Part shown: positions 42,758 to 51,734 of the stretch, piece by piece | How the letters are laid out: the number at the start of each line of letters is the position of its first letter | Numbering within the stretch: position 1 is the stretch's first letter | Origin: Algoriphagus chordae | Lineage (GTDB): Bacteria; Bacteroidota; Bacteroidia; Cytophagales; Cyclobacteriaceae | Length of the DNA stretch: 64,000 nucleotides | Direction: 5' to 3' | NCBI RefSeq assembly: GCF_003254055.1 | Contig: NZ_QKZT01000002.1 | Location: forward strand, 248,001 to 312,000 | The notes under the pieces: generated by a model | Seen by the model: only the letters and a program-made list of their open reading frames with translations | Told to the model about the DNA's origin: nothing | Database searches by the model: none | Made by a program: the position numbers and the translations under genes

Positions 42758-43483
42758 ATGAAAACAAAATTGATTTTACCTGTTGCACTGGTGAGTATTG
42801 GCCTATTATCCTATGCTTGTAACCCTGCAGAAAAAACAGAAATAGAAGAGAAACCAGAGGTAGTATCTGATGTGATTTTAGAAGAAGATTTTATCTTAGT
42901 AATCGATGAGTACCATCTAAATGAAACTCCTATTGCTACTACCCCGCCAACTACTGAAGCCAAAAGCACCCCCGAAGCTAAGGCCTCGGCTCCAAAGACA
43001 GACAATAATACTGCCTATGAGCCGCTTCCAGCTATAGAGTTTCAGGAAGTCATCATTGAGGAATATGATTTGGTAGAAGTGCCCGTTATCCAGACTCAAA
43101 TCGCAATTCCTCTGAATGAGACTCAAACAGTAATGGCATACAATAAAAAAGGTAAAGCTGAGGGATCCATACAAGTAGTAAGTAATGGAGAAGGTGAAAT
43201 CGACCATATTCTTTTCCAGGACAAAAACCACAAAGATTCCTACGACGTACAAGCAGGCATGTCTGCGAAGGAGGTGAAGAAGCTCAGAAAAGAAATGAAG
43301 CATATGGTCCATAAAGGTCAGGTTTTTTATTACACTGATGATTCCAATATCATGTACCTACTCGATACAGAGGTTCCTGATAGCGGAGAAGTGATAGAAG
43401 CGGAAGTGGAAGAAAGTGTGGTGTCAGCTGTGATTTGGAAAGACAAAAAGCATAAAGATCATCCGAATAAATCAAAGAAATAA
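42758..43483 (+). CDS. Acidic lipoprotein with internal repeats
   Basis: A 241-residue protein with a signal peptide and lipobox LSYAC (Cys21). The mature part is rich in Glu/Val and Thr/Pro. Two internal repeats are visible: ILVIDEYHLNETPI and IIEEYDLVEVPVI in the first half, and HILFQDKNHKDSY and AVIWKDKKHKDHP in the second. The family is not recognised. The His/Asp/Lys-rich repeats could bind metal or phosphate, which is speculation. A terminator follows directly. Confidence 0.65.
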   Translation: MKTKLILPVALVSIGLLSYACNPAEKTEIEEKPEVVSDVILEEDFILVIDEYHLNETPIATTPPTTEAKSTPEAKASAPKTDNNTAYEPLPAIEFQEVIIEEYDLVEVPVIQTQIAIPLNETQTVMAYNKKGKAEGSIQVVSNGEGEIDHILFQDKNHKDSYDVQAGMSAKEVKKLRKEMKHMVHKGQVFYYTDDSNIMYLLDTEVPDSGEVIEAEVEESVVSAVIWKDKKHKDHPNKSKK

Positions 43484-43501
43484 GATTTCTGAAATATTCT
43501 C

Positions 43502-43535
43502 TAAAGAGTTCCAATAATCGGAGCTCTTTTTTTTT
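43502..43535 (+). terminator. Intrinsic terminator after the acidic lipoprotein
   Basis: AAAGAGTTCC and GGAGCTCTTT pair over 10 bp (one G-U), followed by nine T's. Confidence 0.88.
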
Positions 43536-43592
43536 GGCCTTTTGATTGTAACTTTTAGAGAAACGAAATTCATACACTAAACTTTTTTGATT

Positions 43593-44984
43593 ATGACTGA
43601 GGGAAGAATTGAGACTTTTGATGCCATCATTATTGGATCTGGCCAAGCCGGAAATCCCCTTGCATTGGCACTAGCTAAGGAAAAATGGAAGGTGGCCATC
43701 GTAGAAAAAGATGTTCTTGGAGGAACATGTGTCAATACAGGCTGTACGCCTACCAAGGCTTATGTAGCAAGTGCTAGAGCCGCCTGGGCAATCGGCAATG
43801 CCCATAGTCTGGGTATTGAAGTGCCCAAATCGCCCAAAGTAAACTTGAAAACCGTCAAGAAACGAAAGGACGCACTTGTCAAAGAATCTAGATTAGGAAT
43901 TCGTAAGGCATTAGCTGATTCTCCTCAAATCTCCTTGATCCGAGGAACAGCAACGTTCTTGGACCAAACCTGCCTAAAAGTGGGTTCACGCACCCTGAAG
44001 TCCAACAAAATATTCTTGAATGTAGGAGCTAGAGCTCGCATCCCAGAAGGCTTTGAAGACATAGATTACCTCACAAATACTACTATACTTCAGCTTGAGC
44101 AGGTTCCAGAGCATCTGATTGTAGTTGGTGGAAGTTATATCGGTTTAGAGTTTGCACAGATTTTCAGAAGGCTAGGATCAAAGGTTACCGTTTTAGAAAT
44201 GGGCAACTATCTGATTTCACGAGAAGATCAGGACACATCTGAACTAGTCAGGGAAATCTTTGAAAACGAAGGGATAAAAGTGATTTGCGGAGCCAAATGC
44301 CTAAAAGGCAAAGACAATAAATCTGGCGGGCTTACTGTTAGTTATCACCAAGAAAAAAAAGATAAACAAGTCAGTGGCTCTCATGTGCTCATTGCCACGG
44401 GAAGAATCCCAAATACTGACTTACTCAAACCAAAAAAGGCTTGTTTGAAAGTTAACGAAAGAGGATACATAGATGTGAATCCAAAACTGGAAACCAATAT
44501 TTCTGGCATTTATGCCTTGGGAGATTGCAATGGAAAAGGGGCTTTTACCCACACATCCTACAATGACTTTGAGATCATGGAGAATCAGCTTTTCGGTGAT
44601 AAGAAAAGAACGCTGAATGATCGCATTACCAATTATGCATTGTACATCGACCCACCTTTAGGAAGGGCAGGAATGACAGTTTCTCAAGCAAAGGAAACTG
44701 GCAAAAAACTACTTTTTGCACGCATGCCAATGAGCCAGATTTCCCGAGCAAAAGAAAAGGGAGAAACTCTGGGAAGGATGGAAGTAATCGTAGATGCTGA
44801 TTCTGAACAAATCCTCGGTGCGGCAGTTTTAGGCACTGGAGGAGATGAGATCATCGGCACATTTCTGACCGCAATGTATGGCAAACAGAGTTATAAAAAG
44901 CTGATGAATTCTGTGCAAACTCACCCTACTGTCACTGAGCTAATCCCAACACTCCTTCAACAGCTCAAGCCGATAAAGAAATAA
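43593..44984 (+). CDS. Mercuric reductase/dihydrolipoamide dehydrogenase-like flavoprotein
   Basis: A 463-residue class I pyridine nucleotide-disulfide oxidoreductase. FAD binding is by IIIGSGQAG near 12-20, the redox pair is C46/C51 in GGTCVNTGC, the NAD(P) motif is VGGSYIGLEFAQ, and the second FAD motif is YALGDCNGKGAFT. The His-x4-Glu pair typical of the dimer interface (THPTVTELIP) is present. No MerT/P genes or extra Cys pair support mercury reduction, so the electron acceptor is unclear. A TTG at 43587 is an alternative start. The TspO-like gene follows 4 bp later. Confidence 0.87.
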   Translation: MTEGRIETFDAIIIGSGQAGNPLALALAKEKWKVAIVEKDVLGGTCVNTGCTPTKAYVASARAAWAIGNAHSLGIEVPKSPKVNLKTVKKRKDALVKESRLGIRKALADSPQISLIRGTATFLDQTCLKVGSRTLKSNKIFLNVGARARIPEGFEDIDYLTNTTILQLEQVPEHLIVVGGSYIGLEFAQIFRRLGSKVTVLEMGNYLISREDQDTSELVREIFENEGIKVICGAKCLKGKDNKSGGLTVSYHQEKKDKQVSGSHVLIATGRIPNTDLLKPKKACLKVNERGYIDVNPKLETNISGIYALGDCNGKGAFTHTSYNDFEIMENQLFGDKKRTLNDRITNYALYIDPPLGRAGMTVSQAKETGKKLLFARMPMSQISRAKEKGETLGRMEVIVDADSEQILGAAVLGTGGDEIIGTFLTAMYGKQSYKKLMNSVQTHPTVTELIPTLLQQLKPIKK

Positions 44985-44988
44985 ACGC

Positions 44989-45783
44989 ATGAAAAAATCA
45001 CATAAGATTTATGCTATCCTAAACCTAATAGTTTTGATCGTTGTCATCTTTTGGAATTACTGGGTAAATGCAAAAGGCATAAATGGAAATACTGTAAGCT
45101 CCCTTAGCTCAGAATACGAAAACCTGTTCACTCCCGCTGGATATGCTTTTTCTATTTGGGGATTGATCTTCTTAGCCCTATTTGCACAGGCTATTTTCTT
45201 TATTTCTAGAGCCTTTAGCGCAAATAAAGATTCGGATTTTCTTTCTCAGGTCGGCCCATACTTGATTATGACCAATATCGGAAATGGCCTTTGGCTGTAT
45301 ATGTGGTTGATGGAGCATACAGGTATTTCGGTTATCGTTATGATAGGCATTTTAGCCTCCCTGGTAATCACCATCCTCAACACCAACATGGAAAGATGGA
45401 ATGCCCCCAGACAAACAATCTTCTGGCTCTGGTGGCCTATTGCATTGTATAGCGGCTGGATCTCAGTAGCTACCATCGCAAATATCTCTGCTTATCTCGC
45501 CAAAATCGGTTGGGTTGCGGCAGAGCAAGAGATTACGTGGACGGTGATCATGATTGCTGTAGCTGTCTTGCTTAACCTCTTTATGATCTTCACTAGAAAC
45601 CTTCGGGAATTTGCCTGTGTAGGAGTCTGGGCTTTGATCGCTATTTCAGTTAAGCATTGGGATAGCATACCCACACTACAATGGACAGCACTTTTTGGTG
45701 CAATCGTGCTTTTCATCGCAATAGGCTACCATGGCTATCAAAACAGAGCAACCGCACCGTTTAACCTTAACCAAACCAACTAA
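44989..45783 (+). CDS. TspO/MBR-related tryptophan-rich sensory protein
   Basis: A 264-residue integral membrane protein with about seven hydrophobic segments. FTPAGYAFSIWGLIFLALF is the family hallmark and is followed by tryptophan-rich spans (NGLWLYMWLMEHTG, TIFWLWWPIALYSGWIS). It is longer than classical five-helix TspO, as usual for the bacterial 'tryptophan-rich sensory protein' group. TspO proteins bind porphyrins or sterols; for this branch the ligand is unknown. It is placed between the flavoprotein gene and the lipocalin gene with almost no gaps, suggesting one operon. Confidence 0.83.
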   Translation: MKKSHKIYAILNLIVLIVVIFWNYWVNAKGINGNTVSSLSSEYENLFTPAGYAFSIWGLIFLALFAQAIFFISRAFSANKDSDFLSQVGPYLIMTNIGNGLWLYMWLMEHTGISVIVMIGILASLVITILNTNMERWNAPRQTIFWLWWPIALYSGWISVATIANISAYLAKIGWVAAEQEITWTVIMIAVAVLLNLFMIFTRNLREFACVGVWALIAISVKHWDSIPTLQWTALFGAIVLFIAIGYHGYQNRATAPFNLNQTN

Positions 45784-45784
45784 T

Positions 45785-46336
45785 ATGAGAACTTTAAAAA
45801 AATCAGAGAAACTAGCTTTGGCTATGCCAATAGTCGCCGCAGCAGGAATTATGTTTTTATCTCATGCTTCAAAGGCACAAGATCTAGAAACTGTTCCTCA
45901 GGTAGATCTTGAGCAATATGCCGGAGAATGGTATGAAATCGCCTCATTCCCCCAATCTTTTCAAAAAGGATGTACTTGCACCAAGGCGACTTATACTCCC
46001 AATGAAGACGGAACTATCAAAGTGGAAAACACTTGCAATCTTCCCGAAAAGGGCAAAACTAAAACATCCACCGCCACAGCATTTGTAGAAGAAGGATCCG
46101 GAAATGCCAAGCTCAAAGTGCAGTTTTTCTGGCCATTCAAAGGAAAGTACTGGATTATCGACTTAGCAAATGATTATTCCTATGCTGTCGTCGGACATCC
46201 AAACCGTAAATACCTTTGGATCCTGTCAAGAACAAGCAAGATGGATGATGCCCTTTATGACAAAATTCTAACAGGAATAACTGAAAAAGGATTCGACATC
46301 AGCAAACTCGAAAAAACGATACAATGCGAGGACTAA
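45785..46336 (+). CDS. blc: Bacterial lipocalin (Blc-like)
   Basis: A 183-residue exported lipocalin. After a signal segment (about 1-32, ending SHASKAQ), the family motifs are YAGEWYEIASFPQSFQKGC (the GxW motif), YTPNEDGTIKVENTC, YWIIDLANDYSYAVVG and the third motif KYLWILSRT. Blc-type lipocalins bind lysophospholipids or fatty acids at the outer membrane. The ATG at 45785 lies one base after the stop of the TspO-like gene; a longer frame starts inside that gene. The position after a TspO-like gene hints at a hydrophobic ligand stress unit (inference). Confidence 0.9.
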   Translation: MRTLKKSEKLALAMPIVAAAGIMFLSHASKAQDLETVPQVDLEQYAGEWYEIASFPQSFQKGCTCTKATYTPNEDGTIKVENTCNLPEKGKTKTSTATAFVEEGSGNAKLKVQFFWPFKGKYWIIDLANDYSYAVVGHPNRKYLWILSRTSKMDDALYDKILTGITEKGFDISKLEKTIQCED

Positions 46337-46343
46337 GAATTTT

Positions 46344-46378
46344 AAACTCTCGGAATCATGAATTCCGAGAGTTTTTAT
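46344..46378 (+). terminator. Intrinsic terminator of the lipocalin operon
   Basis: A perfect 13-bp stem, AAACTCTCGGAAT/ATTCCGAGAGTTT, with a 5-nt loop and T-tract. Confidence 0.92.
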
Positions 46379-46560
46379 TTTACTGTTAATTATGACTTTT
46401 TTATATCCAAAGTAAGCTTCACCAGCCTATGTAGATTTGCTAAGGAATCTGAATCCTCAGCTTTTTGAATTAAATCCTTATTTATTACCCATCAAAAAGA
46501 AAGTAATTAGAGATTTTTTGATATTTTAAGCCTAGCTAAGCTGGCTGTAACCTTTTCGAC

Positions 46561-47127
46561 ATGGAATTTTTAGATGGATTAGACCCTCAACTCAAGATAT
46601 TCTGGTATATCGCTATACCTGTTTCTTTGATTTTCGTACTTCAGACGATTTTGACATTTGTAGGATCTGGCGGATCCGATGGCTTAGAAGCTGATTTCGA
46701 TGGAGACCTGGATGGTGGAGAAGCACCATTTCAGATGTTTTCCTTACGAAACTTGATAAACTTCCTGCTGGGCTTCAGTTGGACTGGGATCTCTTTTTAC
46801 AAACTCATCCCCAATACTACCCTACTTATCTTCATCAGTTTAGTGGTAGGATTTGCCTTTGTCTATTTCTTTTTTCTCATCATCAAGCAAATCCAAAAAC
46901 TAGGAGAAGACAACACTTTTCGCTTAGAAAAAACGCTTGACAAAATTGCAGATGTCTATCTAGCAATTCCTGGAAGAATGCAGGGAAAAGGTAAAATCAT
47001 GGTAAGTCTAAATGGTTCTGTTCGAGAAATTGATGCCATGACTGAGCAAGACAAAATAGAAACAAACGCCACCGTAAAAATCAAACGGGTAGAAAGTGGC
47101 AATATCCTCATCGTAGAAAAGCTTTAA
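46561..47127 (+). CDS. YuaF/NfeD-like membrane protein with OB-fold
   Basis: A 188-residue protein: a first span around WYIAIPVSLIFVLQTILTFVG, an acidic loop (EADFDGDLDGGEAP), two more spans, then a soluble C-terminal domain (about 125-188) with DVYLAIPGRMQGKGKIMVSLNGSVREIDAM as an OB-like beta barrel. This is the layout of YuaF/NfeD-related partners of flotillins. The flotillin gene begins 12 bp downstream, which supports the call and a shared role in membrane microdomains. Confidence 0.78.
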   Translation: MEFLDGLDPQLKIFWYIAIPVSLIFVLQTILTFVGSGGSDGLEADFDGDLDGGEAPFQMFSLRNLINFLLGFSWTGISFYKLIPNTTLLIFISLVVGFAFVYFFFLIIKQIQKLGEDNTFRLEKTLDKIADVYLAIPGRMQGKGKIMVSLNGSVREIDAMTEQDKIETNATVKIKRVESGNILIVEKL

Positions 47128-47139
47128 CTTAATTCTTTT

Positions 47140-48654
47140 ATGGATCCTTTAATTCTCATCGTCGTAGCGACGGTTGTCCTCTTTGTGACTATTCTGGCAC
47201 TTGTCTCACGCTACAAGCGCTGCCCTTCTGATAAAATCCTAGTCGTGTACGGCAAAACCGGTGGAACTTCAGCCCGCTGTATTCATGGTGGTGGTGCTTT
47301 CATCTGGCCAGTAATTCAGGATTATGCCTACCTCGACCTGAAGCCTATTTCCATCGAGGCCAACCTGACCAATGCACTAAGCCGTCAGAATATCCGGGTG
47401 GACGTTCCTTGTCGATTTACGATTGCTATTTCTACGGATACAGACACGATGAATACGGCCGCTGAGCGTTTGCTAGGCCTAGCTCACGAGCAAATCCAAG
47501 AACTATCAAAAGACATTCTTTTTGGCCAGTTGCGTTTGGTGATTGCTACCATGACCATTGAAGAAATCAATTCCGATAGAGATAAATTTCTAGAGAGCAT
47601 TTCTAAAAATGTAGATAGCGAACTGAAGAAAATCGGCTTGAAATTGATCAACGTCAACGTAACGGATATCAAAGATGAATCCGGCTACATAGAAGCTCTT
47701 GGAAAAGAAGCTGCCGCAAAAGCAATCAACGAAGCTAAAATCTCTGTGGCAGAGCAGGAGAAAATTGGTGAGACGGGCAAAGCACTTGCTGATCGGGAAA
47801 AGGACGTTCAGATAGCTGACACACAACGTGACCGAGATGTAAAAATCGCCATAACCAATAAAAACCGGGAAGTTAGCATTGCTGAAGCATTAAAAGACGA
47901 GAGCATAGGTAAGGCAGAAGCACAAAGGGATACACGGGTAAAAACCTCTGAAGCGAATGCCATAGCGATCAAAGGAGAAAACGAGGCCAAAATATCCATA
48001 GCTCAATCGGATGCACAACGTAGAGAAAAAGAAGCTGAGGCTTTAAGAATCGCCCTTGCATCTGAAAAAGTACAAAGTGCTCGAGCACTCGAGGAAGCAT
48101 ATCTAGCTGAACAAAAAGCTGAAACTGCCAGAGCAGACAGAGAGCGATCTACTCAAAATGCTAACGTAGTAGTCCCTGCAGAAATAGCCAAACAGCGTGC
48201 AATCATTGAAGCCCAAGCAGAAGCTGAACGAATCAGAGAACAAGCAAAAGGAGAGGCTGACGCTATCTTCGCTAAAATGGATGCGGAAGCTAAAGGTCTT
48301 TACGAAATTTTGACCAAACAGGCAGAAGGTTACCGTGAAGTGGTAAGCGCAGCAGGTGGAGATCCTACCAAAGCCTTCCAGTTGCTATTGATTGAGAAAC
48401 TTCCTGAGTTAGTGAAAACTCAAGTAGAAGCAGTGAAAAACATCAAGATCGATAAAATTACTGTTTGGGATTCTGGACAAGGCGAAAACGGGAATGGCTC
48501 CACCGCCAATTTTGTATCAGGAATGATGAAAACTGTCCCTCCACTAAACGAACTCTTCAACATGGCAGGATTAAATCTACCTACCTATTTGAAGGGTGAA
48601 GATCTAAATGAACCTCCAAAACCTGAAGAGGAAAAGAAACCTGAGGAAGAATAA
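47140..48654 (+). CDS. floT: Flotillin-family protein (FloT/YuaG-like)
   Basis: A 504-residue membrane-associated scaffold. A hydrophobic N-terminal segment (about 3-22) anchors it, followed by the SPFH/PHB domain (about 25-190, with VTDIKDESGYIEALGKEAAAKA at its end). A long Ala/Glu-rich coiled coil (about 200-385, including EAQAEAERIREQAKGEADA) mediates oligomerisation, and the C-terminus is proline/glutamate rich. Flotillins organise membrane domains. It pairs with the YuaF-like gene and is closed by a terminator. Confidence 0.92.
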   Translation: MDPLILIVVATVVLFVTILALVSRYKRCPSDKILVVYGKTGGTSARCIHGGGAFIWPVIQDYAYLDLKPISIEANLTNALSRQNIRVDVPCRFTIAISTDTDTMNTAAERLLGLAHEQIQELSKDILFGQLRLVIATMTIEEINSDRDKFLESISKNVDSELKKIGLKLINVNVTDIKDESGYIEALGKEAAAKAINEAKISVAEQEKIGETGKALADREKDVQIADTQRDRDVKIAITNKNREVSIAEALKDESIGKAEAQRDTRVKTSEANAIAIKGENEAKISIAQSDAQRREKEAEALRIALASEKVQSARALEEAYLAEQKAETARADRERSTQNANVVVPAEIAKQRAIIEAQAEAERIREQAKGEADAIFAKMDAEAKGLYEILTKQAEGYREVVSAAGGDPTKAFQLLLIEKLPELVKTQVEAVKNIKIDKITVWDSGQGENGNGSTANFVSGMMKTVPPLNELFNMAGLNLPTYLKGEDLNEPPKPEEEKKPEEE

Positions 48655-48663
48655 CTTCAGCAT

Positions 48664-48693
48664 ATAGCCCGGTATTTCCGGGCTATTTTTTTT
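48664..48693 (+). terminator. Intrinsic terminator after flotillin
   Basis: ATAGCCCGG and CCGGGCTAT (9 bp) around TATTT, followed by eight T's. Confidence 0.92.
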
Positions 48694-48769
48694 GGGTGGA
48701 TTTTTGTAGAAATGAGCATAGATATTGTAGATATATATCCTAGATAATTCTAATCCCCTTTTATCTCAA

Positions 48770-50062
48770 ATGAAAAAACAACTCCTTTCCCTAATCTTTT
48801 TAGGGTTAACAAATCTGGTGCTCGCACAAGACAATTTCAATCGATGGTCTCTCGAAACCAATGCAGGATTCAACAAAGCCATGGCTCCTCTAACTCCAGG
48901 GTTTTTGTCTCCGACTTTAAATGTCGGGCACCTTGATTTTGGTGTACGATACATGCTCAATGAGAAATTTGGACTGAAAGCTGACGCAGGTTTTGGTTCC
49001 TTTTCAGAAGCCAAAGATCACAGCCCTACATTTACCACAAACTATTTTAGAGCCGATATTCAGGCTGTCGCCAACTTAGGAAGAATCATGAATTTTGAGT
49101 CTTTCTCAAGAAGAATTGGCATGCTTGGGCATTTCGGAGCAGGAGGTGGACGCTTGAGTTATGACCATACTATACTTAACACACAACCTGATTACGTATA
49201 CAACTTTATTACAGGAATGACTGGGCAATTAAAGCTTGGACATCGCGTAGCACTTACGGGCGATATTTCTATGATTATCAATGGAAGACAGACCTACACC
49301 TTCGATGGCAATCAGTACAACGCAGACGTTCAACCTATTGATCCTACAGCAAATCCACTGGTACACGCAACTGGCACCTGGTGGACAGGAACCCTTGGCT
49401 TGAATTTCTACCTAGGTAAAAATGAGGAGCATGCTGACTGGTTTATTGCAGCAGACAAGTATGCTACCAAAGAGGAACTAGCAGCTCAGATCAGCGGCAT
49501 CAAAGAAATGCTAAAAGATTCCGATGGCGATGGTATTCCTGACTACTTGGACAAAGAGCCTAATACTCCAGCCGGAGCTAGAGTTGATTCTCATGGCATC
49601 ACCATGGATTCGGATGGTGATGGTACAGCAGATCACCTAGATAAATGCCCATTCCTTCCTGGACCAGCATCTACCAATGGATGCCCAGTAGAAGTGGTGA
49701 AGGAGCAAGTTGATTTCTTCAAAAAAGCCATCAATGATGGTTACGTGAATGTTTACTATGCTTTTGACAGCTCCAAACCATTAGCTTATTCTACCAGTGC
49801 TACAAGCTACGTATCCAATTTCTTGAAGAAGAACCCAGGAGTTAGCGTTGAAATCAAAGGATATGCAGATGAATTGGGTCCTGAGGATTATAATATGAAG
49901 CTTTCGGAAAGACGTGCAAAAGCAGTTTATGACCTATTGATTGCTTCCGGTCTAGATGCCTCAAGGCTATCTTATAAGGGTTATGGTGAAGATACGAGTG
50001 TTGACAAATCTTCATCCGATGCAAGACAACTGGCTAGAAGAGCTAGTTTCGAAGTGAAATAG
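48770..50062 (+). CDS. OmpA-family outer membrane protein with TSP3 repeats
   Basis: A 430-residue protein: signal peptide (about 1-18), an N-terminal eight-stranded-type beta-barrel (about 20-220), two thrombospondin type 3 Ca-binding repeats (DSDGDGIPDYLDKEP and DSDGDGTADHLDKCP, about 243-300), and a C-terminal OmpA peptidoglycan-binding domain with AFDSSKPL, GYADELGPEDYNMKLSERRAKAV and GYGED. Such proteins tether the outer membrane to the cell wall. The terminator downstream overlaps the promoter of upp. Confidence 0.92.
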   Translation: MKKQLLSLIFLGLTNLVLAQDNFNRWSLETNAGFNKAMAPLTPGFLSPTLNVGHLDFGVRYMLNEKFGLKADAGFGSFSEAKDHSPTFTTNYFRADIQAVANLGRIMNFESFSRRIGMLGHFGAGGGRLSYDHTILNTQPDYVYNFITGMTGQLKLGHRVALTGDISMIINGRQTYTFDGNQYNADVQPIDPTANPLVHATGTWWTGTLGLNFYLGKNEEHADWFIAADKYATKEELAAQISGIKEMLKDSDGDGIPDYLDKEPNTPAGARVDSHGITMDSDGDGTADHLDKCPFLPGPASTNGCPVEVVKEQVDFFKKAINDGYVNVYYAFDSSKPLAYSTSATSYVSNFLKKNPGVSVEIKGYADELGPEDYNMKLSERRAKAVYDLLIASGLDASRLSYKGYGEDTSVDKSSSDARQLARRASFEVK

Positions 50063-50082
50063 CAAACATTTTCATACCTATG

Positions 50083-50117
50083 AAAAACCCGGTTCAGAAG
50101 AGCCGGGTTTTTATTTT
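50083..50117 (+). terminator. Intrinsic terminator of the ompA-like gene
   Basis: AAACCCGGTTC and GAGCCGGGTTT pair (one G-U) around AGAA and are flanked by A and T runs. It ends where the upp -7 box starts. Confidence 0.9.
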
Positions 50118-50124
50118 ATCTTCG
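50117..50124 (+). promoter_or_regulatory. -7 box of upp, adjacent to the start codon
   Basis: TATCTTCG, one mismatch from TAnnTTTG, is followed by CAGC and then the ATG at 50129. The 4-nt spacing equals that at waaA and clpS. Confidence 0.45.
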
Positions 50125-50128
50125 CAGC

Positions 50129-50773
50129 ATGTTTGTTCTATCTGACACACCTTCTATAGCTAACCATTTCCTCCGAGAAATGAGAGATATCCATATTCAA
50201 AAGGATAGAATGCGTTTTCGAAGGAATCTGGAGCGAATAGGTGAAATTATGGCTTATGAAATCTCCAAATCTTTTGATTATGCTTCAGAAGAAATTGAGA
50301 CTCCTTTGACCTCCACTTCTGCATTAGCTCCCATAGGGCAACCAGTGATCATTTCCGTGATGAGGGCCTCACTGCCATTTTATAATGGTTTTTTGAATTA
50401 TTTTGATCAGGCCGACAGCGGATTCATTGGTGCTTTTCGAGATGAGAGTCAGGAAGAAGAAATCACAATTCAATTAGGCTATCATGCCAGTCCAAGTGTA
50501 GAGGGGAGAGTAATTATCCTCGCAGATCCTATGCTAGCCACTGGCAAATCACTGGTAGAATCTATCCAAACTATACTTTCACACGGCAAACCAAAACATA
50601 TTCACATAGCCGCGATCATTGCAGCACCTGAGGGTATTCAGTACCTCAAAGAAAATGTCTCTAGCTCCTATTCACTTTGGCTTGGGGCTATAGATGAGAA
50701 ATTAAATCACCAATCCTACATTGTCCCTGGACTAGGCGATGCTGGAGATCTTGCTTTTGGCCCAAAACTTTAA
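50129..50773 (+). CDS. upp: Uracil phosphoribosyltransferase
   Basis: A 214-residue pyrimidine salvage enzyme, uracil plus PRPP to UMP. The PRPP loop VIILADPMLATGKSLVESI (about 129-147) is in the UPRT form. PVIISVMRASLPFYNGFL near 71-88 corresponds to the dimer/allosteric region, and the C-terminal VPGLGDAGDLAFG is the uracil-binding signature. The length is standard. The exchanger gene follows after 7 bp. Confidence 0.96.
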   Translation: MFVLSDTPSIANHFLREMRDIHIQKDRMRFRRNLERIGEIMAYEISKSFDYASEEIETPLTSTSALAPIGQPVIISVMRASLPFYNGFLNYFDQADSGFIGAFRDESQEEEITIQLGYHASPSVEGRVIILADPMLATGKSLVESIQTILSHGKPKHIHIAAIIAAPEGIQYLKENVSSSYSLWLGAIDEKLNHQSYIVPGLGDAGDLAFGPKL

Positions 50774-50780
50774 TAACTAC

Positions 50781-51734
50781 ATGCTCCCATATTTACTTTT
50801 ATTTGTTGGTTTTGCTATTCTTCTCTACGGCGGAAAAATCCTAGTAGATGGTGCCTCAGCTATGGCTGTGAAACTTGGTATGAGCGCAGGCCTCATAGGC
50901 ATGACTGTCGTTGCTTTTGGCACCTCCGCACCAGAACTCTTAGTCAGTGTAAATGCAGCACTCAAGGGAAATAGTGATATTTCTATCGGCAATGTAATCG
51001 GTTCCAACATTGCCAATATTGCCTTAGTGCTTGGCATAAGTGGGATATTCTACCCTATTCTAATAAGAAAAACGCATATACGTTTTGACTACTTGGTTAC
51101 CTTATTAGTTACCCTACTGTTTTATGGTTTAAGTTATAATGGTCTTATCGGCTTTTGGGAAGGCATTTTGCTTTTTGGGCTATTTATTGCCTTCAACATC
51201 TATCTTTTCAAGAGTCCTGGATCAGATTTGATTGATAATACTGAAGTGGAAGAAGAAATTGAGCAGGTGAAAAATTACTCTTGGGCAGCTTCAATAGCCC
51301 TCTTTGTAGGCGGAGTACTAGGCTTATACTTTGGTTCCGAACTATTAGTCAACAATGCCGTGACAATCACCAGGGAGTTTGGGATTTCGGAGCGAGTAAT
51401 AAGTGTAACTGTCATCGCAATTGGCACCAGCTTACCCGAGCTAATCACTTCTATTATGGCCGCATTGTCCAAGCGTACAGATTTAGCATTAGGCAATATT
51501 CTCGGTAGTAATATCATGAATATTCTATCCATTATCGGTATTACTGCGATCATCAAACCTATCGGAGTTTCTCAAGACTTTATCGATTCTGATTTCTTAT
51601 GGATGATTGGAATTACACTATTACTATTCGTACTGATGCGGACTAAGATGCGTATTTCTAAGGTAGAAGGCTCACTGTTACTATTGAGCTATTTGGTCTA
51701 TATGTATTTCTTGTTATGTCCGAAGATCTTCTAA
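50781..51734 (+). CDS. Calcium/sodium antiporter (CaCA, YrbG-like)
   Basis: A 317-residue inner-membrane cation exchanger with about ten spans and the two inverted alpha repeats: VVAFGTSAPELLVSVNAALKG with GNVIGSNIANI, and VIAIGTSLPELITSIMAALSK with GNILGSNIMNI. Each contains the acidic residue of the ion site. The ATG at 50781 follows the upp stop; a longer frame from 50739 would overlap upp. The end overlaps the next gene by 19 bp. Confidence 0.94.
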   Translation: MLPYLLLFVGFAILLYGGKILVDGASAMAVKLGMSAGLIGMTVVAFGTSAPELLVSVNAALKGNSDISIGNVIGSNIANIALVLGISGIFYPILIRKTHIRFDYLVTLLVTLLFYGLSYNGLIGFWEGILLFGLFIAFNIYLFKSPGSDLIDNTEVEEEIEQVKNYSWAASIALFVGGVLGLYFGSELLVNNAVTITREFGISERVISVTVIAIGTSLPELITSIMAALSKRTDLALGNILGSNIMNILSIIGITAIIKPIGVSQDFIDSDFLWMIGITLLLFVLMRTKMRISKVEGSLLLLSYLVYMYFLLCPKIF

